Source: Terrimesophilobacter bigeumensis
GTDB taxonomy: Bacteria; Actinomycetota; Actinomycetes; Actinomycetales; Microbacteriaceae
Assembly: GCF_039537265.1 (NCBI RefSeq)
Contig: NZ_BAABAE010000001.1
Span: forward strand, 124,001-188,000
Length of the DNA: 64,000 nt
Reading direction: 5' to 3'
Below the pieces are notes generated by a model, which saw nothing but the letters and a program-made list of their open reading frames with translations, had not been told where the DNA came from and searched no databases. This document shows, one piece after another, positions 50,863-60,102 of the stretch (its first letter is position 1; every line of letters starts with the position of its first letter). Both the position numbers and the translations under genes were made by a program.

Positions 50863-52407
50863 CTACGGGCGTTGCGCACCCCGTGCGGCATGCAGTCGGC
50901 GGAACTCCACGGCGAGCCACAACTCGAGATACTCGGACGCGCTCGTCAGATCGTGCCCACTGATCTCACTCACCTTCGCCAGCCGGGCTCGCATGGTGTG
51001 CCGGTGGATGCCGAGCTCCGCGGCGGCGAGCTCCAGGCTGCCGATCGCGTCGAAGAAAGCCTGCAACGCCGGCAGCAGGGGTTGACGGCTGTTCGCCCGA
51101 TCGTGCGCGTCGATGGGATGCAGGATGGAGTCGGCGAACGCGGTCTGCTCGGTCGGATCTCCGAGCAGCATGAGCGCGGCGTGCGTGTGGTAGTCGGGCA
51201 GTGCGACGAAGGCGACCCCGCGAGCCTGGGCGACCTCCCGCGCCCGCGTGGCCTCCTGGAAGCTCAGTTCGGCATCCTGCGGATCCACCTCCTTGCCGAG
51301 CCCGGCCTCGAGCACATCCGTCCCGTCGACCAGGTCCCGCAGCCGCTCGACGACATCGGGTTTCGGGTCGCACAGGATGGCGGTCATCCGATCGTCCTCG
51401 TTGCGCACGAGCACGTCGGCGGCGAGCTCCACGAGCCCGGCGACGAAACCGCGTCGTTGCGGCCCGGAGCGCATCCTGGCGCGGACCACCTGAACCGTGG
51501 TCGCCGACATTCCGGCGGACTGCAGCATTCCGGCGATCCGCTCCGGCGACTCGTTCCCACTGAGCAGTGCCTCGATGACCGCCTGCCGTGCGCGCCGCCC
51601 CGGCGCATCCGCCGCATGCCGAAGATCCAGCAGCAGGCTCAGAATCGGCACCGACATCTTCAGGATGGAGCGTTGATGGGCACTCAGCACGGCGCTGTGG
51701 CGGACCACCAGGACCCCCCGCAACGTGCCCTCCGTGCCGAGCGGCAGCACGATGAGGGCGGCCCCGCCCTCCTGAACCGACATCGAGCCGCGCGCCTCAC
51801 CGAGAATGCGCTTCCTGATCTGCTGTCGCAACTCCCCCGTGAGGGGTTGCGGCGGATCCCCCTCGGGGGTCAGCGGCTGCAGTCGCGTGTCGTAGGCGAC
51901 GCAGTCCAGTCCGGCGGACTCCCGCAGCCGGGAGAACACACCCAGGATGCCGTCACCGGAGGCGGCGGCCTCGCTGAGCTGTCGCTGGATCTCGACGGTC
52001 GAGCGCAACGGCAGGTTCAGCTCCGAGTTGATCGCATCCGCGACCGCGCGGACGACCGACTGCAGCGGCGTCAGGTTCGGGATGTCGACCAGCGCGAGGT
52101 CGGCATCCCGCGCCGCCATGATGAGCTCGTCCGGCACCGAGTCGTGCGCCACGTTCGGCCCCGTGCTGACGCCCAGCGCGGAGACGCCGGCGAGCGCAAG
52201 CCTCTGGCAGTACTCCAGCGCACCGTCATAGCCCCATTGGGCGTTCAAGCCCGTGGTCAGCAGCAGCTCGCCGCCCTCCAGCCAGGGCGTCGGATCGTCC
52301 AGCTCGCTCACGTGCGCCCAGCGGACCTCCCGGTCCAGGGCGTGCTCACCGGTCAGGAGCGACAGGCCGAGACCGGGGAAACGCAGCACCTCTCGAAGGG
52401 TCACCAT
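50863..52407 (-). CDS. PucR/CdaR family transcriptional regulator
   Basis: About 514 residues from ATG 52407 (ATG 52422 is also in frame). The N-terminal PucR domain (VTLREVLRFPGLGLSLLTG, about 1-125) is followed by a GGDEF-like middle part. The C-terminal helix-turn-helix is LAAAELGIHRHTMRARL (about residue 473). Such proteins activate nitrogen-compound catabolic genes on sensing a substrate. It lies between, and is oriented away from, the VOC-fgd unit. Identical 12-mers in both neighbouring promoters suggest it controls both. Confidence 0.88.
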   Translation of the reverse strand: MVTLREVLRFPGLGLSLLTGEHALDREVRWAHVSELDDPTPWLEGGELLLTTGLNAQWGYDGALEYCQRLALAGVSALGVSTGPNVAHDSVPDELIMAARDADLALVDIPNLTPLQSVVRAVADAINSELNLPLRSTVEIQRQLSEAAASGDGILGVFSRLRESAGLDCVAYDTRLQPLTPEGDPPQPLTGELRQQIRKRILGEARGSMSVQEGGAALIVLPLGTEGTLRGVLVVRHSAVLSAHQRSILKMSVPILSLLLDLRHAADAPGRRARQAVIEALLSGNESPERIAGMLQSAGMSATTVQVVRARMRSGPQRRGFVAGLVELAADVLVRNEDDRMTAILCDPKPDVVERLRDLVDGTDVLEAGLGKEVDPQDAELSFQEATRAREVAQARGVAFVALPDYHTHAALMLLGDPTEQTAFADSILHPIDAHDRANSRQPLLPALQAFFDAIGSLELAAAELGIHRHTMRARLAKVSEISGHDLTSASEYLELWLAVEFRRLHAARGAQRP

Positions 52408-52493
52408 GGTCCATTTTCTCATGCGTGCCCGATGGCAGACCTCCCGCAGGACGCGACGGGCATGCCGCTATCCGTCCCGGCGTGCCGTCGCGG

Positions 52494-52505
52494 GCGATTG
52501 TACGA
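52494..52505 (+). promoter_or_regulatory. Candidate PucR-regulator site upstream of the VOC-fgd unit
   Basis: GCGATTGTACGA lies 82 bases before the VOC start, in the divergent region with pucR. It is the same 12-mer as upstream of gcvPA, and both keep the same orientation to the controlled gene. Confidence 0.55.
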
Positions 52506-52587
52506 AGCGGTGATCGATGCGGGAAGGGCACGCCCATACGGTAGAGGGAATTGTCCCCCGGCAGCGACACGAGACGGAGCACATCGG

Positions 52588-53028
52588 ATGAACTGGGACC
52601 GTACCTACCAGATCGGGGTGGTCGTCAAAGACCTGGATCTCGCGAAGGAGCACTTCGAGAAGGCGGGGATCGGCCCCTTCGTCGAAGGACCGTCCCAGGC
52701 GGCATTCGACCGCCGCGTGAACGGCAAGCCCACCGATGCGGTAGTCCGCGGCGCGCTGGCGCAGATGGGGCCGGTCGAGTTCGAGCTCCTCCAGCCGGTC
52801 AGCGGCGACAGCATCCAGCAGCAGGCGCTCGAGGAGAAGGGCGAGCACGCCCTGCACCTGTGCGCCTACACGGATGACCTTCAGGCCGAGATCGCCCGCA
52901 TGACGGCGGCCGGGTTCGAGGTGATCTCGGAGGGCAAGCTCACCGACGGCGGCAGCTTCGCGTACTTCGAGACTCGGGCGGTCGGCGGTCTGGTGCTCGA
53001 GATGCACCAGAAGGGCACGGATGTCTGA
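52588..53028 (+). CDS. VOC family protein (methylmalonyl-CoA epimerase/glyoxalase-like)
   Basis: 146 residues, a single VOC domain of the Glyoxalase_4 type: YQIGVVVKDLDLAKEHFEKAG, then HALHLCAYTDDLQAEIARM and a C-terminal metal-ligand glutamate in GLVLEMHQKG. It may be an epimerase, isomerase or lyase acting on a small acid. It overlaps fgd by 8 bases, so the two are cotranscribed, divergent from pucR. Confidence 0.82.
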   Translation: MNWDRTYQIGVVVKDLDLAKEHFEKAGIGPFVEGPSQAAFDRRVNGKPTDAVVRGALAQMGPVEFELLQPVSGDSIQQQALEEKGEHALHLCAYTDDLQAEIARMTAAGFEVISEGKLTDGGSFAYFETRAVGGLVLEMHQKGTDV

Positions 53029-54034
53029 GTCGCGCCTGCGCCTGGGCTACAAGGCATCGTCCGAGCAGTTCGCTCCCGGCCCGCTGCTGGACTTCTCCGT
53101 GCTGGCCGAGGAGCTCGGGTTCGACTCGGTCTTCCTCTCCGACCACTTTCAGCCGTGGCGTCACGACGACGGGCATGCGCCCGCTGCCCTGCCCTGGCTC
53201 GGTGCGCTCGGGGCCCGCACGTCGCGGATCGCCATCGGGACGTCGGTACTCACTCCGACGTTCCGCTACCACCCCGCCGTGGTGGCGCAGGCCTTCGCGA
53301 CCCTCGGGCTCATGTTCCCCGGGCGCATCATCCTGGGCGTCGGTACCGGCGAGTCTCTCAACGAGGTGCCGCTCGGGATCGACTGGCCGCCATCGCCCGA
53401 GCGGTTCGCCCGGTTGAAGGAAGCCATCCTGCTCATCAAACAGCTGTGGGTGGAGGACCGGGTGACCCACCACGGCACGTACTATTCCACGGAGAATGCG
53501 ACCGTGTACGACCGGCCGGATACGCCGGTACCGCTCTACATCGGCGGCTCCGGCCCGGCGGCGACTCGTCTCGCCGGCAGGATCGCGGACGGCTACATCA
53601 CGACATCCGGCAAGGCTCCGGAGCTCTACACCGATGTGCTGCTGCCCGCCCTCGCGGAGGGTCTCGACAAGGAAGGTCGTGAGCGAGCCGCGGTCGACAC
53701 ACTGCTCGAGGTGAAGGTCTCGTACGATCGCGACCGCGACCGCGCCATGCAGGACACCCGCAACTGGGCGGCGCTCGCGCTCACCCCGGACGAGAAGACC
53801 GGCGTCGAGGACCCGATCGAGATGCAGCGACTGGCGGACGCACTGCCCGTCGAGCGCGCGGCGACGCGCTGGATCGTCTCCGATGACCCTGCAGAGATGA
53901 TCTCGCGCATCCGCGAATACCAGGCGCTCGGCTTCAACCACCTGGTCTTCCACGCTCCGGGGGCGGATCAGGAGCGTTTCCTGCGCAGCTTCTCCGCGGA
54001 AGTCCTGCCGGGGCTGCGCCAGCAGACCCGCTAG
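53021..54034 (+). CDS. fgd: F420-dependent glucose-6-phosphate dehydrogenase homologue
   Basis: 337 residues. The N-terminal region LGYKASSEQFAP, the stretch SDHFQPWRH and the long conserved run around GTSVLTPTFRYHPAVVAQAF are almost as in mycobacterial Fgd1. YITTSGK and the C-terminal NHLVFHAPG also match. Fgd reduces F420 using glucose 6-phosphate. Placed in a catabolic block with two further LLM oxidoreductases, it could supply F420H2 to them, or it may have a different sugar-phosphate or alcohol substrate. Its stop overlaps the convergent LLM gene by 4 bases. Confidence 0.85.
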   Translation: MSESRLRLGYKASSEQFAPGPLLDFSVLAEELGFDSVFLSDHFQPWRHDDGHAPAALPWLGALGARTSRIAIGTSVLTPTFRYHPAVVAQAFATLGLMFPGRIILGVGTGESLNEVPLGIDWPPSPERFARLKEAILLIKQLWVEDRVTHHGTYYSTENATVYDRPDTPVPLYIGGSGPAATRLAGRIADGYITTSGKAPELYTDVLLPALAEGLDKEGRERAAVDTLLEVKVSYDRDRDRAMQDTRNWAALALTPDEKTGVEDPIEMQRLADALPVERAATRWIVSDDPAEMISRIREYQALGFNHLVFHAPGADQERFLRSFSAEVLPGLRQQTR

Positions 54035-54960
54035 CGGCCCAGGGCGGGCAGTACGGACTCCGCCAGCCTGGCGAGCTGGTCGAGCTCGTCGTACACCGGG
54101 TTCAGGATGATCAGGTCCGGGCCGAGATCCGACAGGGCGGCGAGCGCCTCGGCGCAGTCCTGCGGGGTGCCGGAGATGCCGACGGACGCCGCCAGCTCAT
54201 CCGGGTTCTCGCCGGTGATCCAGTGCACCGCGAACCACCGCGCCAGTCGGCGCCTGGCCGTCTCCCGATCGTCCTCGACGGCGATGTAGACCTTCTTCGA
54301 AATCGTGAAGTCGCGCGTCTGACCCTCGAGCGCGAGGCCGACCGATGGGACGAGTTCCGCGAACCGGGCGATCGACGTGCCGCCGGCGGAGACCCAGCCC
54401 TGCCCTTCGCGCAGGGCGCGCGCCAGGGCGCCAGGGCTCTTGCCGCCGAACCACAGCGGCGGATGCGGCCGTTGGACGGGCTTCGGCTCCATCGGAGCAT
54501 CGACGATGCTCCGGAACGCGCTCTCGTGGTCGAAGCGCTCCGTGGTCCACAGCCCCTTGAGCACGCGCACCAGTTCGTCGAGCCGTTCACCGCGGGCCTC
54601 GACGGGGACGCCGGATGCGCGGTACAGCGAGAGCATGTCGCCGATCGCGAGTCCGACGATGAGCCTGCCCCGGCTCAGGCGGTCCAGGGAGCCCAGCTGC
54701 TTCGCCAGAACGACGGGGTTGCGGGCGGGAGCGATGATCGCGGCGGTGCCCAGCCTGATCGTGCTCGTGAGCGCCGCGACGTAGGCCAGGTTGACGATCG
54801 GCTCGAGACTCGGGTCCGCCCCGATCGTCTGTTCCTGCACCCACAGGCTGTCCAGACCGTAGCCTTCCGCGGCGCGGGCGAATTCTGCGGTGTCGTCGAC
54901 CAGAGCGGCCCCGGAGGCCCCGCTCTGCGGAAGCGCAATGCCGAATCGGGTCGATGCCAT
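54031..54960 (-). CDS. LLM class (F420- or flavin-dependent) oxidoreductase A
   Basis: 309 residues of the bacterial luciferase-like TIM barrel: FGIALPQSG at the N-terminus, AALTSTIRLGTAAIIAPARNPVVLAKQLGSLD (split here) and RLIVGLAIGD. The PHPPLWFGGKSPGALARAL segment contacts the cofactor phosphate in this family. Cofactor F420 is plausible because fgd is adjacent, but FMN cannot be excluded. It is the last gene of the importer-M24-LLM operon, 2 bases after LLM B. Confidence 0.85.
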   Translation of the reverse strand: MASTRFGIALPQSGASGAALVDDTAEFARAAEGYGLDSLWVQEQTIGADPSLEPIVNLAYVAALTSTIRLGTAAIIAPARNPVVLAKQLGSLDRLSRGRLIVGLAIGDMLSLYRASGVPVEARGERLDELVRVLKGLWTTERFDHESAFRSIVDAPMEPKPVQRPHPPLWFGGKSPGALARALREGQGWVSAGGTSIARFAELVPSVGLALEGQTRDFTISKKVYIAVEDDRETARRRLARWFAVHWITGENPDELAASVGISGTPQDCAEALAALSDLGPDLIILNPVYDELDQLARLAESVLPALGR

Positions 54961-54962
54961 CG

Positions 54963-55958
54963 TCAGCTCCCTGTGGTGTCGCGGACGAATTCCAGGGCGC
55001 CCGCGATGTCCCCGCCCGGATCGAGCGCGATCTCGGTTATCCCGGACCTGCCGAACTCCTCGACGAGGTCACGGCACTCCGCCGGGGAGCCGGCGATGCA
55101 GAACTGGTCGACCAGATCATCCGGTACGAGGTCGCGAAGGTCGTCGCCGGACGCGACGGCGGAGGCGATGCGCTGCATGCGCTCGTCGTCGAGGTCGCTC
55201 CACTCGGTGAACAGCTTGGAGAGGAAACCGACCTTCGACCATCGGGCGATGAAGTCGGCCAGCACACCGCGCATGCGCTGCTTGGCCAGAGCGCCGTCTG
55301 CGTCAACCGCGATGGGAAGGTAGGCGACGACGGGCACCGCAGGACGCGCGGCCGCGGCCGCAGCCTCGGCGACCGTCCCGGCCGCCCAGCTCGCGTGCGC
55401 TCGAGAGCACATCATCGTGAGGATGACGCCGTCCATGCCGGCGCCGGCCTGCGCGAGCGCCTTCGGGCCCACCGCGGCAACGAAGATGGGCGGAACGGCG
55501 CCGGACACCTCACCGGTGAGCCGGAGGCCGGCGGACTCGTGCAGCACGCCACCCTGGTCGAGCACCTCACCGGCCAGCAGGGTTCTCAGCGATGACACCG
55601 CCTCGGACACGATCGCCAGCGGCGGCGAGGCCGGCATGCCCACGAGGGCGGCCCGCTCGGCGACCCCGGCGCCCAGGCCGACCGTCACCCGGTCCGGCGA
55701 CAGGTCGGTCAACGTTCTGATGTCCATGGCAAGAGACGCCGGATGGCGGTGCTGCGGCGCGAGGATGCCGAAGCCGATGCCGATCCGCGACGTCGACACC
55801 AGGCTCGCGGCCGCAATGGGGATGGCCCCGCGATAGAAGAGGTCCTCGGAGAGCCACACGCGCTCGATCCCGGACTGCTCCGCCCTGACGACGGAATCCA
55901 CCGTCTCCCGGGCCGAACCATGGTTCGACAGGTGCAGGCTCAGCAGTGGCGTGCTCAT
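54963..55958 (-). CDS. LLM class (F420- or flavin-dependent) oxidoreductase B
   Basis: 331 residues from ATG 55958 with GGGAGGT. The luciferase-like fold is shown by RVWLSEDLFYRGAIPIAAASLVSTSRIGIGFG (split here) and VTVGLGAGVAERAALVG, with FVAAVGPKALAQAGAGMDGVI near the middle. It resembles F420-dependent methylenetetrahydromethanopterin reductase-like proteins. It precedes LLM A by 2 bases. A strong hairpin lies between it and the upstream M24 gene. Confidence 0.82.
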   Translation of the reverse strand: MSTPLLSLHLSNHGSARETVDSVVRAEQSGIERVWLSEDLFYRGAIPIAAASLVSTSRIGIGFGILAPQHRHPASLAMDIRTLTDLSPDRVTVGLGAGVAERAALVGMPASPPLAIVSEAVSSLRTLLAGEVLDQGGVLHESAGLRLTGEVSGAVPPIFVAAVGPKALAQAGAGMDGVILTMMCSRAHASWAAGTVAEAAAAAARPAVPVVAYLPIAVDADGALAKQRMRGVLADFIARWSKVGFLSKLFTEWSDLDDERMQRIASAVASGDDLRDLVPDDLVDQFCIAGSPAECRDLVEEFGRSGITEIALDPGGDIAGALEFVRDTTGS

Positions 55959-55975
55959 GGGGACCTCCCGGTGGG

Positions 55976-56008
55976 GGGTGGGGGTGCGGCGGCGCCGCAC
56001 CCCCACCC
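55976..56008 (-). terminator. Strong GC hairpin between the M24 and LLM B genes
   Basis: GGGTGGGGGTGCGGC (55976-55990) pairs perfectly with 55994-56008, a 15-bp stem with a 3-base loop. There is no T-tract. It lies 11 bases after the M24 stop and 17 bases before the LLM B start, so it could attenuate transcription within the operon or protect the upstream mRNA. Confidence 0.65.
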
Positions 56009-56019
56009 GACTTGCAGCG

Positions 56020-57210
56020 TTACACGATCTCCATGAGCGAGTCGCGCTCGATGGACGACAGCATCTCCGGCACGTCATCGGTCACGTGCACGTGCTCCTC
56101 GAGCGCGAACACACCGAGGCCGGACGAGTCGTACAACCACGGCTCGACCGCGAGAACCATACCGGCCTGCAATGGCTCATCGTTGTACGGAGTGAGCATG
56201 ACCGGCTCGTGCAGGTCCATGCCGATACCGTGGCCGATCATGTCCAGGCTCACCAGGCCGGACTCCTTGATCACCGATTCCGCGGCAAAGAAAACCTCCT
56301 TCGCCGGGATGCCGGGGCGGCACTTCGCCACCGCAGCGGCCTGCGCTCGCACCACGACGTCATAGATCTCGTGATGGCGCGACGTGGCCTTTCCGATGTG
56401 GGTCGTGTACGCGACATCCGTCACGTAGGTGTTGAACTTCGCGCCGATGTCGATGATGAGCAGGTCACCGTCGATGAACGGGCGATCCTGGGGCAGGGAG
56501 TCGCTGCAGTGGTAGCGATCCTTGCCGGCGCGGATGTTGCGGAACGACGTGCCGTTCGCGCCACGGGCCATCATCTCGGTCGCGATCCTGGTGCCGACCT
56601 CGACCTCCGTCTGGCCCTGCGCCAGATCGCGGCGCGCCACCGTGATCGCCTCGTCGGTGATCGCGGTGAGCCAGCGCATGCGCTCCAGCTCCCGTTCCGA
56701 CTTGATCATCCTGGTGCCCCAGATCACATTGGCGGCACTGCGGATCTCGCCCGGCGCGAGCTCGCTCATCACATACAGGTAGTCGTCGACGTTCCAGTTC
56801 GGAAGCAGGTGGCTCCCGCGCTCGAACCCGATCGTCGCGGTGGCGCCGCCCAGAGTGCGAACCGCCTCGACCAGCACCCTGGCGTATTCGCGCGGTGCGG
56901 CGTGCGGCTCGTTGAACGTCATCAGGTGATCGACCCAGGTGGTCGAGAACGCTGTGCCGGAGAAGAACTGCGCGATGACCAGGATGGGGTCCTTCGTGCG
57001 GTGGAGCACCAGTGCAGCCGTTGGGAAGGACTTCGAATTCCAGTGTCCGGTCTGAAAGCCGGAGAAGTATTCGACGTTCTCCTGGGAGGTCAGCACCACG
57101 ACATCCAGCCCATCGACGGCCATGAGCTCCTGCGCACGATGGGTGCGCCGTTCATACTCGTCCCGCGGGAAGTCGGTCCACTTCAGTCGGTATTCCTCTG
57201 CGAATGCCAC
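56020..57210 (-). CDS. M24 family metallopeptidase (Xaa-Pro peptidase/creatinase-like)
   Basis: 396 residues. An N-terminal creatinase-type domain (about 15-155; ENVEYFSGFQTGHWNSKSF) precedes the pita-bread domain. All five metal ligands are visible: IDIGA (Asp), TDVAY (Asp), GHGIGMDLHE (His), VEPW (Glu) and LEEHV (Glu). This makes a metal-dependent Xaa-Pro peptidase or related amidohydrolase more likely than a metal-free creatinase. Cotranscribed with the importer, it may hydrolyse the imported substrate. Confidence 0.87.
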   Translation of the reverse strand: MAFAEEYRLKWTDFPRDEYERRTHRAQELMAVDGLDVVVLTSQENVEYFSGFQTGHWNSKSFPTAALVLHRTKDPILVIAQFFSGTAFSTTWVDHLMTFNEPHAAPREYARVLVEAVRTLGGATATIGFERGSHLLPNWNVDDYLYVMSELAPGEIRSAANVIWGTRMIKSERELERMRWLTAITDEAITVARRDLAQGQTEVEVGTRIATEMMARGANGTSFRNIRAGKDRYHCSDSLPQDRPFIDGDLLIIDIGAKFNTYVTDVAYTTHIGKATSRHHEIYDVVVRAQAAAVAKCRPGIPAKEVFFAAESVIKESGLVSLDMIGHGIGMDLHEPVMLTPYNDEPLQAGMVLAVEPWLYDSSGLGVFALEEHVHVTDDVPEMLSSIERDSLMEIV

Positions 57211-57271
57211 TTATTGCTCCTTAGCTTCTGGCGAGGCCTGCGCCTCACCTGGATGATCTGCGACGGTCCGG

Positions 57272-58318
57272 TCAGCGTGAGCTGTAGGTGCGCTCTTCGA
57301 TCGGCGTGGCCTCGACGAACTCGTTCGTGAAGTTCTTCGTCGAGTCGACCTTTGTGTCGAGCTGCTTGAGCTCGAAGAGCATCTCCGCCTGCTGTGCCCA
57401 GGAGTCCGCGTTGTGAATTCCGAGGCCGTTCTCATCGGTGAATGCCGTAGCGACGAACTGCCGGTCGAGGAGGAACGTCGCCTCCAGCGCCGGGGCCTTG
57501 ACGTTGGCGATCCGTGACGCCATCGCCTCGGCGGCGGCCTTCGGGTCCTCGAGAGTCGCCACCATGCCCCGAAGAGTGGCGCGCACGAAACGCTCCACGA
57601 GGTCCGGGTTCTTCTCAAGGAACTCCTCGCTCGTGAACAGCGTCGTCGACGGAGCGACATAGCCGGCGTCAGAGAGCGGCAGGATGTTCAGCTCGTCGTA
57701 GAAGTCGAATGCGGCGAGGTTGCCGATGAAAGTGCCGGCGGCGTCGATGTCGCCTTCGAGCAGAGCCGCGTACTGGGCTCCCGGGCTGAGGTTGACGAAG
57801 TCGATGTCCTTCTCCCCGATTCCCTTCAGGCTCAGCGCGGCCAGGATTCCGACGGTTCCGGAGCTTGCGACGGTGCCACCGATCGACTTCCCTTCGAGTT
57901 CCTCCCAGCTGTCGATGCCCGAGGTCTTGAGCGTGATGACCGCCATGGGCTGTTCCTGATACTGCTGCATGACGGAAACGACGTTGATGCCCTTCGACTG
58001 GGCGGAGAGCAGGTGCGAGCTCTCCCCGGTGCCGAACATCACCTCGCCGTTGGCCACCAGCTGTACCGACGTGGCGCCGCCGTTGCCGGCCTGGTCGACC
58101 AGCTGGATGCCCTCATCCTCGTAGAAACCCTGGGCCTTGGCGTACTCATACGGAAGCGTGAGCTGGTCGGGGACCCAGGAGTGACGCATCGTCACTATGT
58201 CGAGGCCGTCCTCCTTCTGGACGTCGGTGCCGCCACTGGAGCAGGCGCCGAGAGACACCGCCGCGACCAAGCCGGCAACGGCGACGGCGACTGTGCGAAT
58301 AACACGTGAATGCAACAT
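57272..58318 (-). CDS. NMT1/SsuA-like ABC transporter substrate-binding lipoprotein
   Basis: 348 residues. The signal peptide and lipobox are LGAC with cysteine 26. The NMT1/THI5-like fold is supported by EYAKAQGFYEDEGIQLVDQAG and GTVASSGTVGILAAL. Relatives bind thiamine precursors, sulfonates, nitrate or aromatic compounds, so the ligand is open. It lies after the permease gene (47-base gap) and before the M24 gene (61-base gap) in one operon. Confidence 0.88.
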   Translation of the reverse strand: MLHSRVIRTVAVAVAGLVAAVSLGACSSGGTDVQKEDGLDIVTMRHSWVPDQLTLPYEYAKAQGFYEDEGIQLVDQAGNGGATSVQLVANGEVMFGTGESSHLLSAQSKGINVVSVMQQYQEQPMAVITLKTSGIDSWEELEGKSIGGTVASSGTVGILAALSLKGIGEKDIDFVNLSPGAQYAALLEGDIDAAGTFIGNLAAFDFYDELNILPLSDAGYVAPSTTLFTSEEFLEKNPDLVERFVRATLRGMVATLEDPKAAAEAMASRIANVKAPALEATFLLDRQFVATAFTDENGLGIHNADSWAQQAEMLFELKQLDTKVDSTKNFTNEFVEATPIEERTYSSR

Positions 58319-58365
58319 GACTCTCCTTCTGTTTGTAGGGGGGTATAACTGTGGTGGCGCGTCGA

Positions 58366-59181
58366 TCAGCTCTCGCGCAGACTGCGGTTGTTGGCCCGGG
58401 TGCCGACCATCATTCGACCCAGCACTCTGATGCCGAAGTAGAAGATCATTCCCAGGACCGAGATCAGGATGATGGCGGCGAACACCTCATCTGTGGCGAT
58501 ACGGCTGTTCGCCATCAGGATCTGGTAGCCGAGCCCGGCGCGAGCACCGACGAACTCGCCGACGATCGCACCGACGACGGCGAGCGACATGCCCACCTCG
58601 AGGCCCGCGACAATGGACGGCAGGCTCGCCGGCACATAGATCATGCGGAACTTCTGCCAGCCGTTCGCGGAGACGGAGTGCATCATCTCCAACAGGTTCA
58701 CGTCGACGCCCTCGAAGCCGACCACGGTGTTCACGAGCACAGGGAAGAGGCAGATGAGCGCCGTGATCGCGACGATGGCGTTCTCCCCGACGCCGAACCA
58801 GATGATGAACAGTGGGGCGAGTGCCACCTTGGGGACGGTTTGGAGGAAGACCGCGCCGGGATAGATGATCTTGCGCAGCATCTTCGAGTAGAAGATCCCG
58901 AGCGCCAGCACGAAGCCGAGCAGGGACCCGACCACGAATCCGAGCAGGATCTCCCTCGCCGTGACGATGCCGTTGGACAGCAGCGTCTCCCAGTTGTCGA
59001 CCATCGACTGCCAGATCAGCGACGGGCCGGGCAGGATGAAGGCCCGCACCGCGCCGGCCAGGTAGGCGATCTCCCAGGCCACGATGAGGGCGGCGTAGAA
59101 CAGCACTGCGGGGATATTGCCCTTGACGGCCCTGAGGAGCCGGGGTGAACCGGTGGCGCGAAGGCGCGTTTGCTTAGGCAT
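58366..59181 (-). CDS. ABC transporter permease (SsuC/TauC-like)
   Basis: 271 residues with six membrane spans. The EAA loop is around HSVSANGWQKFRMIYVPASLP, and GLEVGMSLAVVGAIVGEFVG is the conserved fifth-span region. It forms the channel with the preceding ATPase and following binding protein. Its start overlaps the ATPase stop by 8 bases. Confidence 0.9.
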   Translation of the reverse strand: MPKQTRLRATGSPRLLRAVKGNIPAVLFYAALIVAWEIAYLAGAVRAFILPGPSLIWQSMVDNWETLLSNGIVTAREILLGFVVGSLLGFVLALGIFYSKMLRKIIYPGAVFLQTVPKVALAPLFIIWFGVGENAIVAITALICLFPVLVNTVVGFEGVDVNLLEMMHSVSANGWQKFRMIYVPASLPSIVAGLEVGMSLAVVGAIVGEFVGARAGLGYQILMANSRIATDEVFAAIILISVLGMIFYFGIRVLGRMMVGTRANNRSLRES

Positions 59182-59956
59182 GGGGCTCCAGCATTTCTCT
59201 CAGTTCCTGCGTGGCGGCGATGAACCGGGAGTCGGTCCGGTGCTGCACGGTGCGGGGGCGCTCGAGGTCGATCAGTACCGACTTCTGAAGGGATGTCGGA
59301 CGCGGGCTCATCGACAGCACGTGATCGGACAGCAGAACGGCTTCCTCGATACTGTGCGTCACGAACAGGATGGTCTTTCCCGACTCGGCCCAGATGCGCA
59401 GCAGCTCGAACCCCATCCGATCCCTCGTGATCATGTCGAGGGCGCCGAACGGCTCGTCCATGATGAGCACGCCGGGGTCGTAGGAGAGCGCTCGCGCAAT
59501 CGCGACCCGCTGCTGCATCCCGCCCGAGATCTGGTCGGGGCGGTGGTCGGCGAAATCCTCGAGGCCGACGAGCTTGAGCAGCTCACGGCCGCGGTCCTCC
59601 TTGTCCTGCTTCGACCAGCCCAGCACGTCGAGAGGCAGCGTGACGTTCCTGAGGACCGACCGCCACTCCACGAGCGTCGGTCGCTGGAACACGAACCCGA
59701 ACTTGCGGCCGGCGCGAGCCATCGAAGGCGACTCCCCGTCGATCAGGATCTCACCGGACGTCGGCGGCAGCAGGTCGCCGATCATCCGGGCGACGGTCGT
59801 CTTCCCGCAACCCGACGGACCGATGATCGACACGAAGCTGCCTGCCGCAATATCGAAGGACACGGAATCCACGGCATGGGTCTGCCCCGTCGGTGTGGTG
59901 AAGGTCTTGCTGACATCCTTCACCCGGACCGCGGCGCCGCCGCTCTTGCCGGTCAT
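59174..59956 (-). CDS. ABC transporter ATPase (SsuB/TauB-like)
   Basis: 260 residues from ATG 59956, which has AAGGAG at the correct distance; the frame extends 15 codons upstream. Walker A GPSGCGKTT, Q-loop VFQRPTL, signature ISGGMQQR, Walker B LIMDEPFGALD and the switch THSIEEA are intact. It is the first gene of the six-gene importer-M24-LLM operon. The 294-base region upstream, shared with purL, contains a weak PucR-type site. Confidence 0.92.
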   Translation of the reverse strand: MTGKSGGAAVRVKDVSKTFTTPTGQTHAVDSVSFDIAAGSFVSIIGPSGCGKTTVARMIGDLLPPTSGEILIDGESPSMARAGRKFGFVFQRPTLVEWRSVLRNVTLPLDVLGWSKQDKEDRGRELLKLVGLEDFADHRPDQISGGMQQRVAIARALSYDPGVLIMDEPFGALDMITRDRMGFELLRIWAESGKTILFVTHSIEEAVLLSDHVLSMSPRPTSLQKSVLIDLERPRTVQHRTDSRFIAATQELREMLEPHA

Positions 59957-60102
59957 ATTGCTCCTTCGAAGCCCGTGGAACGTCATCGTCACGCCCCGCA
60001 TGAACCCCCGGAAAACGACTGCCCTTCAACATGGACGTCGATGTGGCCCGGTTGCTTCCGGCAACTCTATGTGGGCGTTCTGATAGCCAACAATCGACAT
60101 CA

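Noticed and set aside
50845..52587. Long plus-strand frame running through the pucR gene into the VOC gene
   Set aside because: Only the part from 52588 encodes a recognisable VOC domain. The upstream part is antisense to pucR and crosses its promoter.
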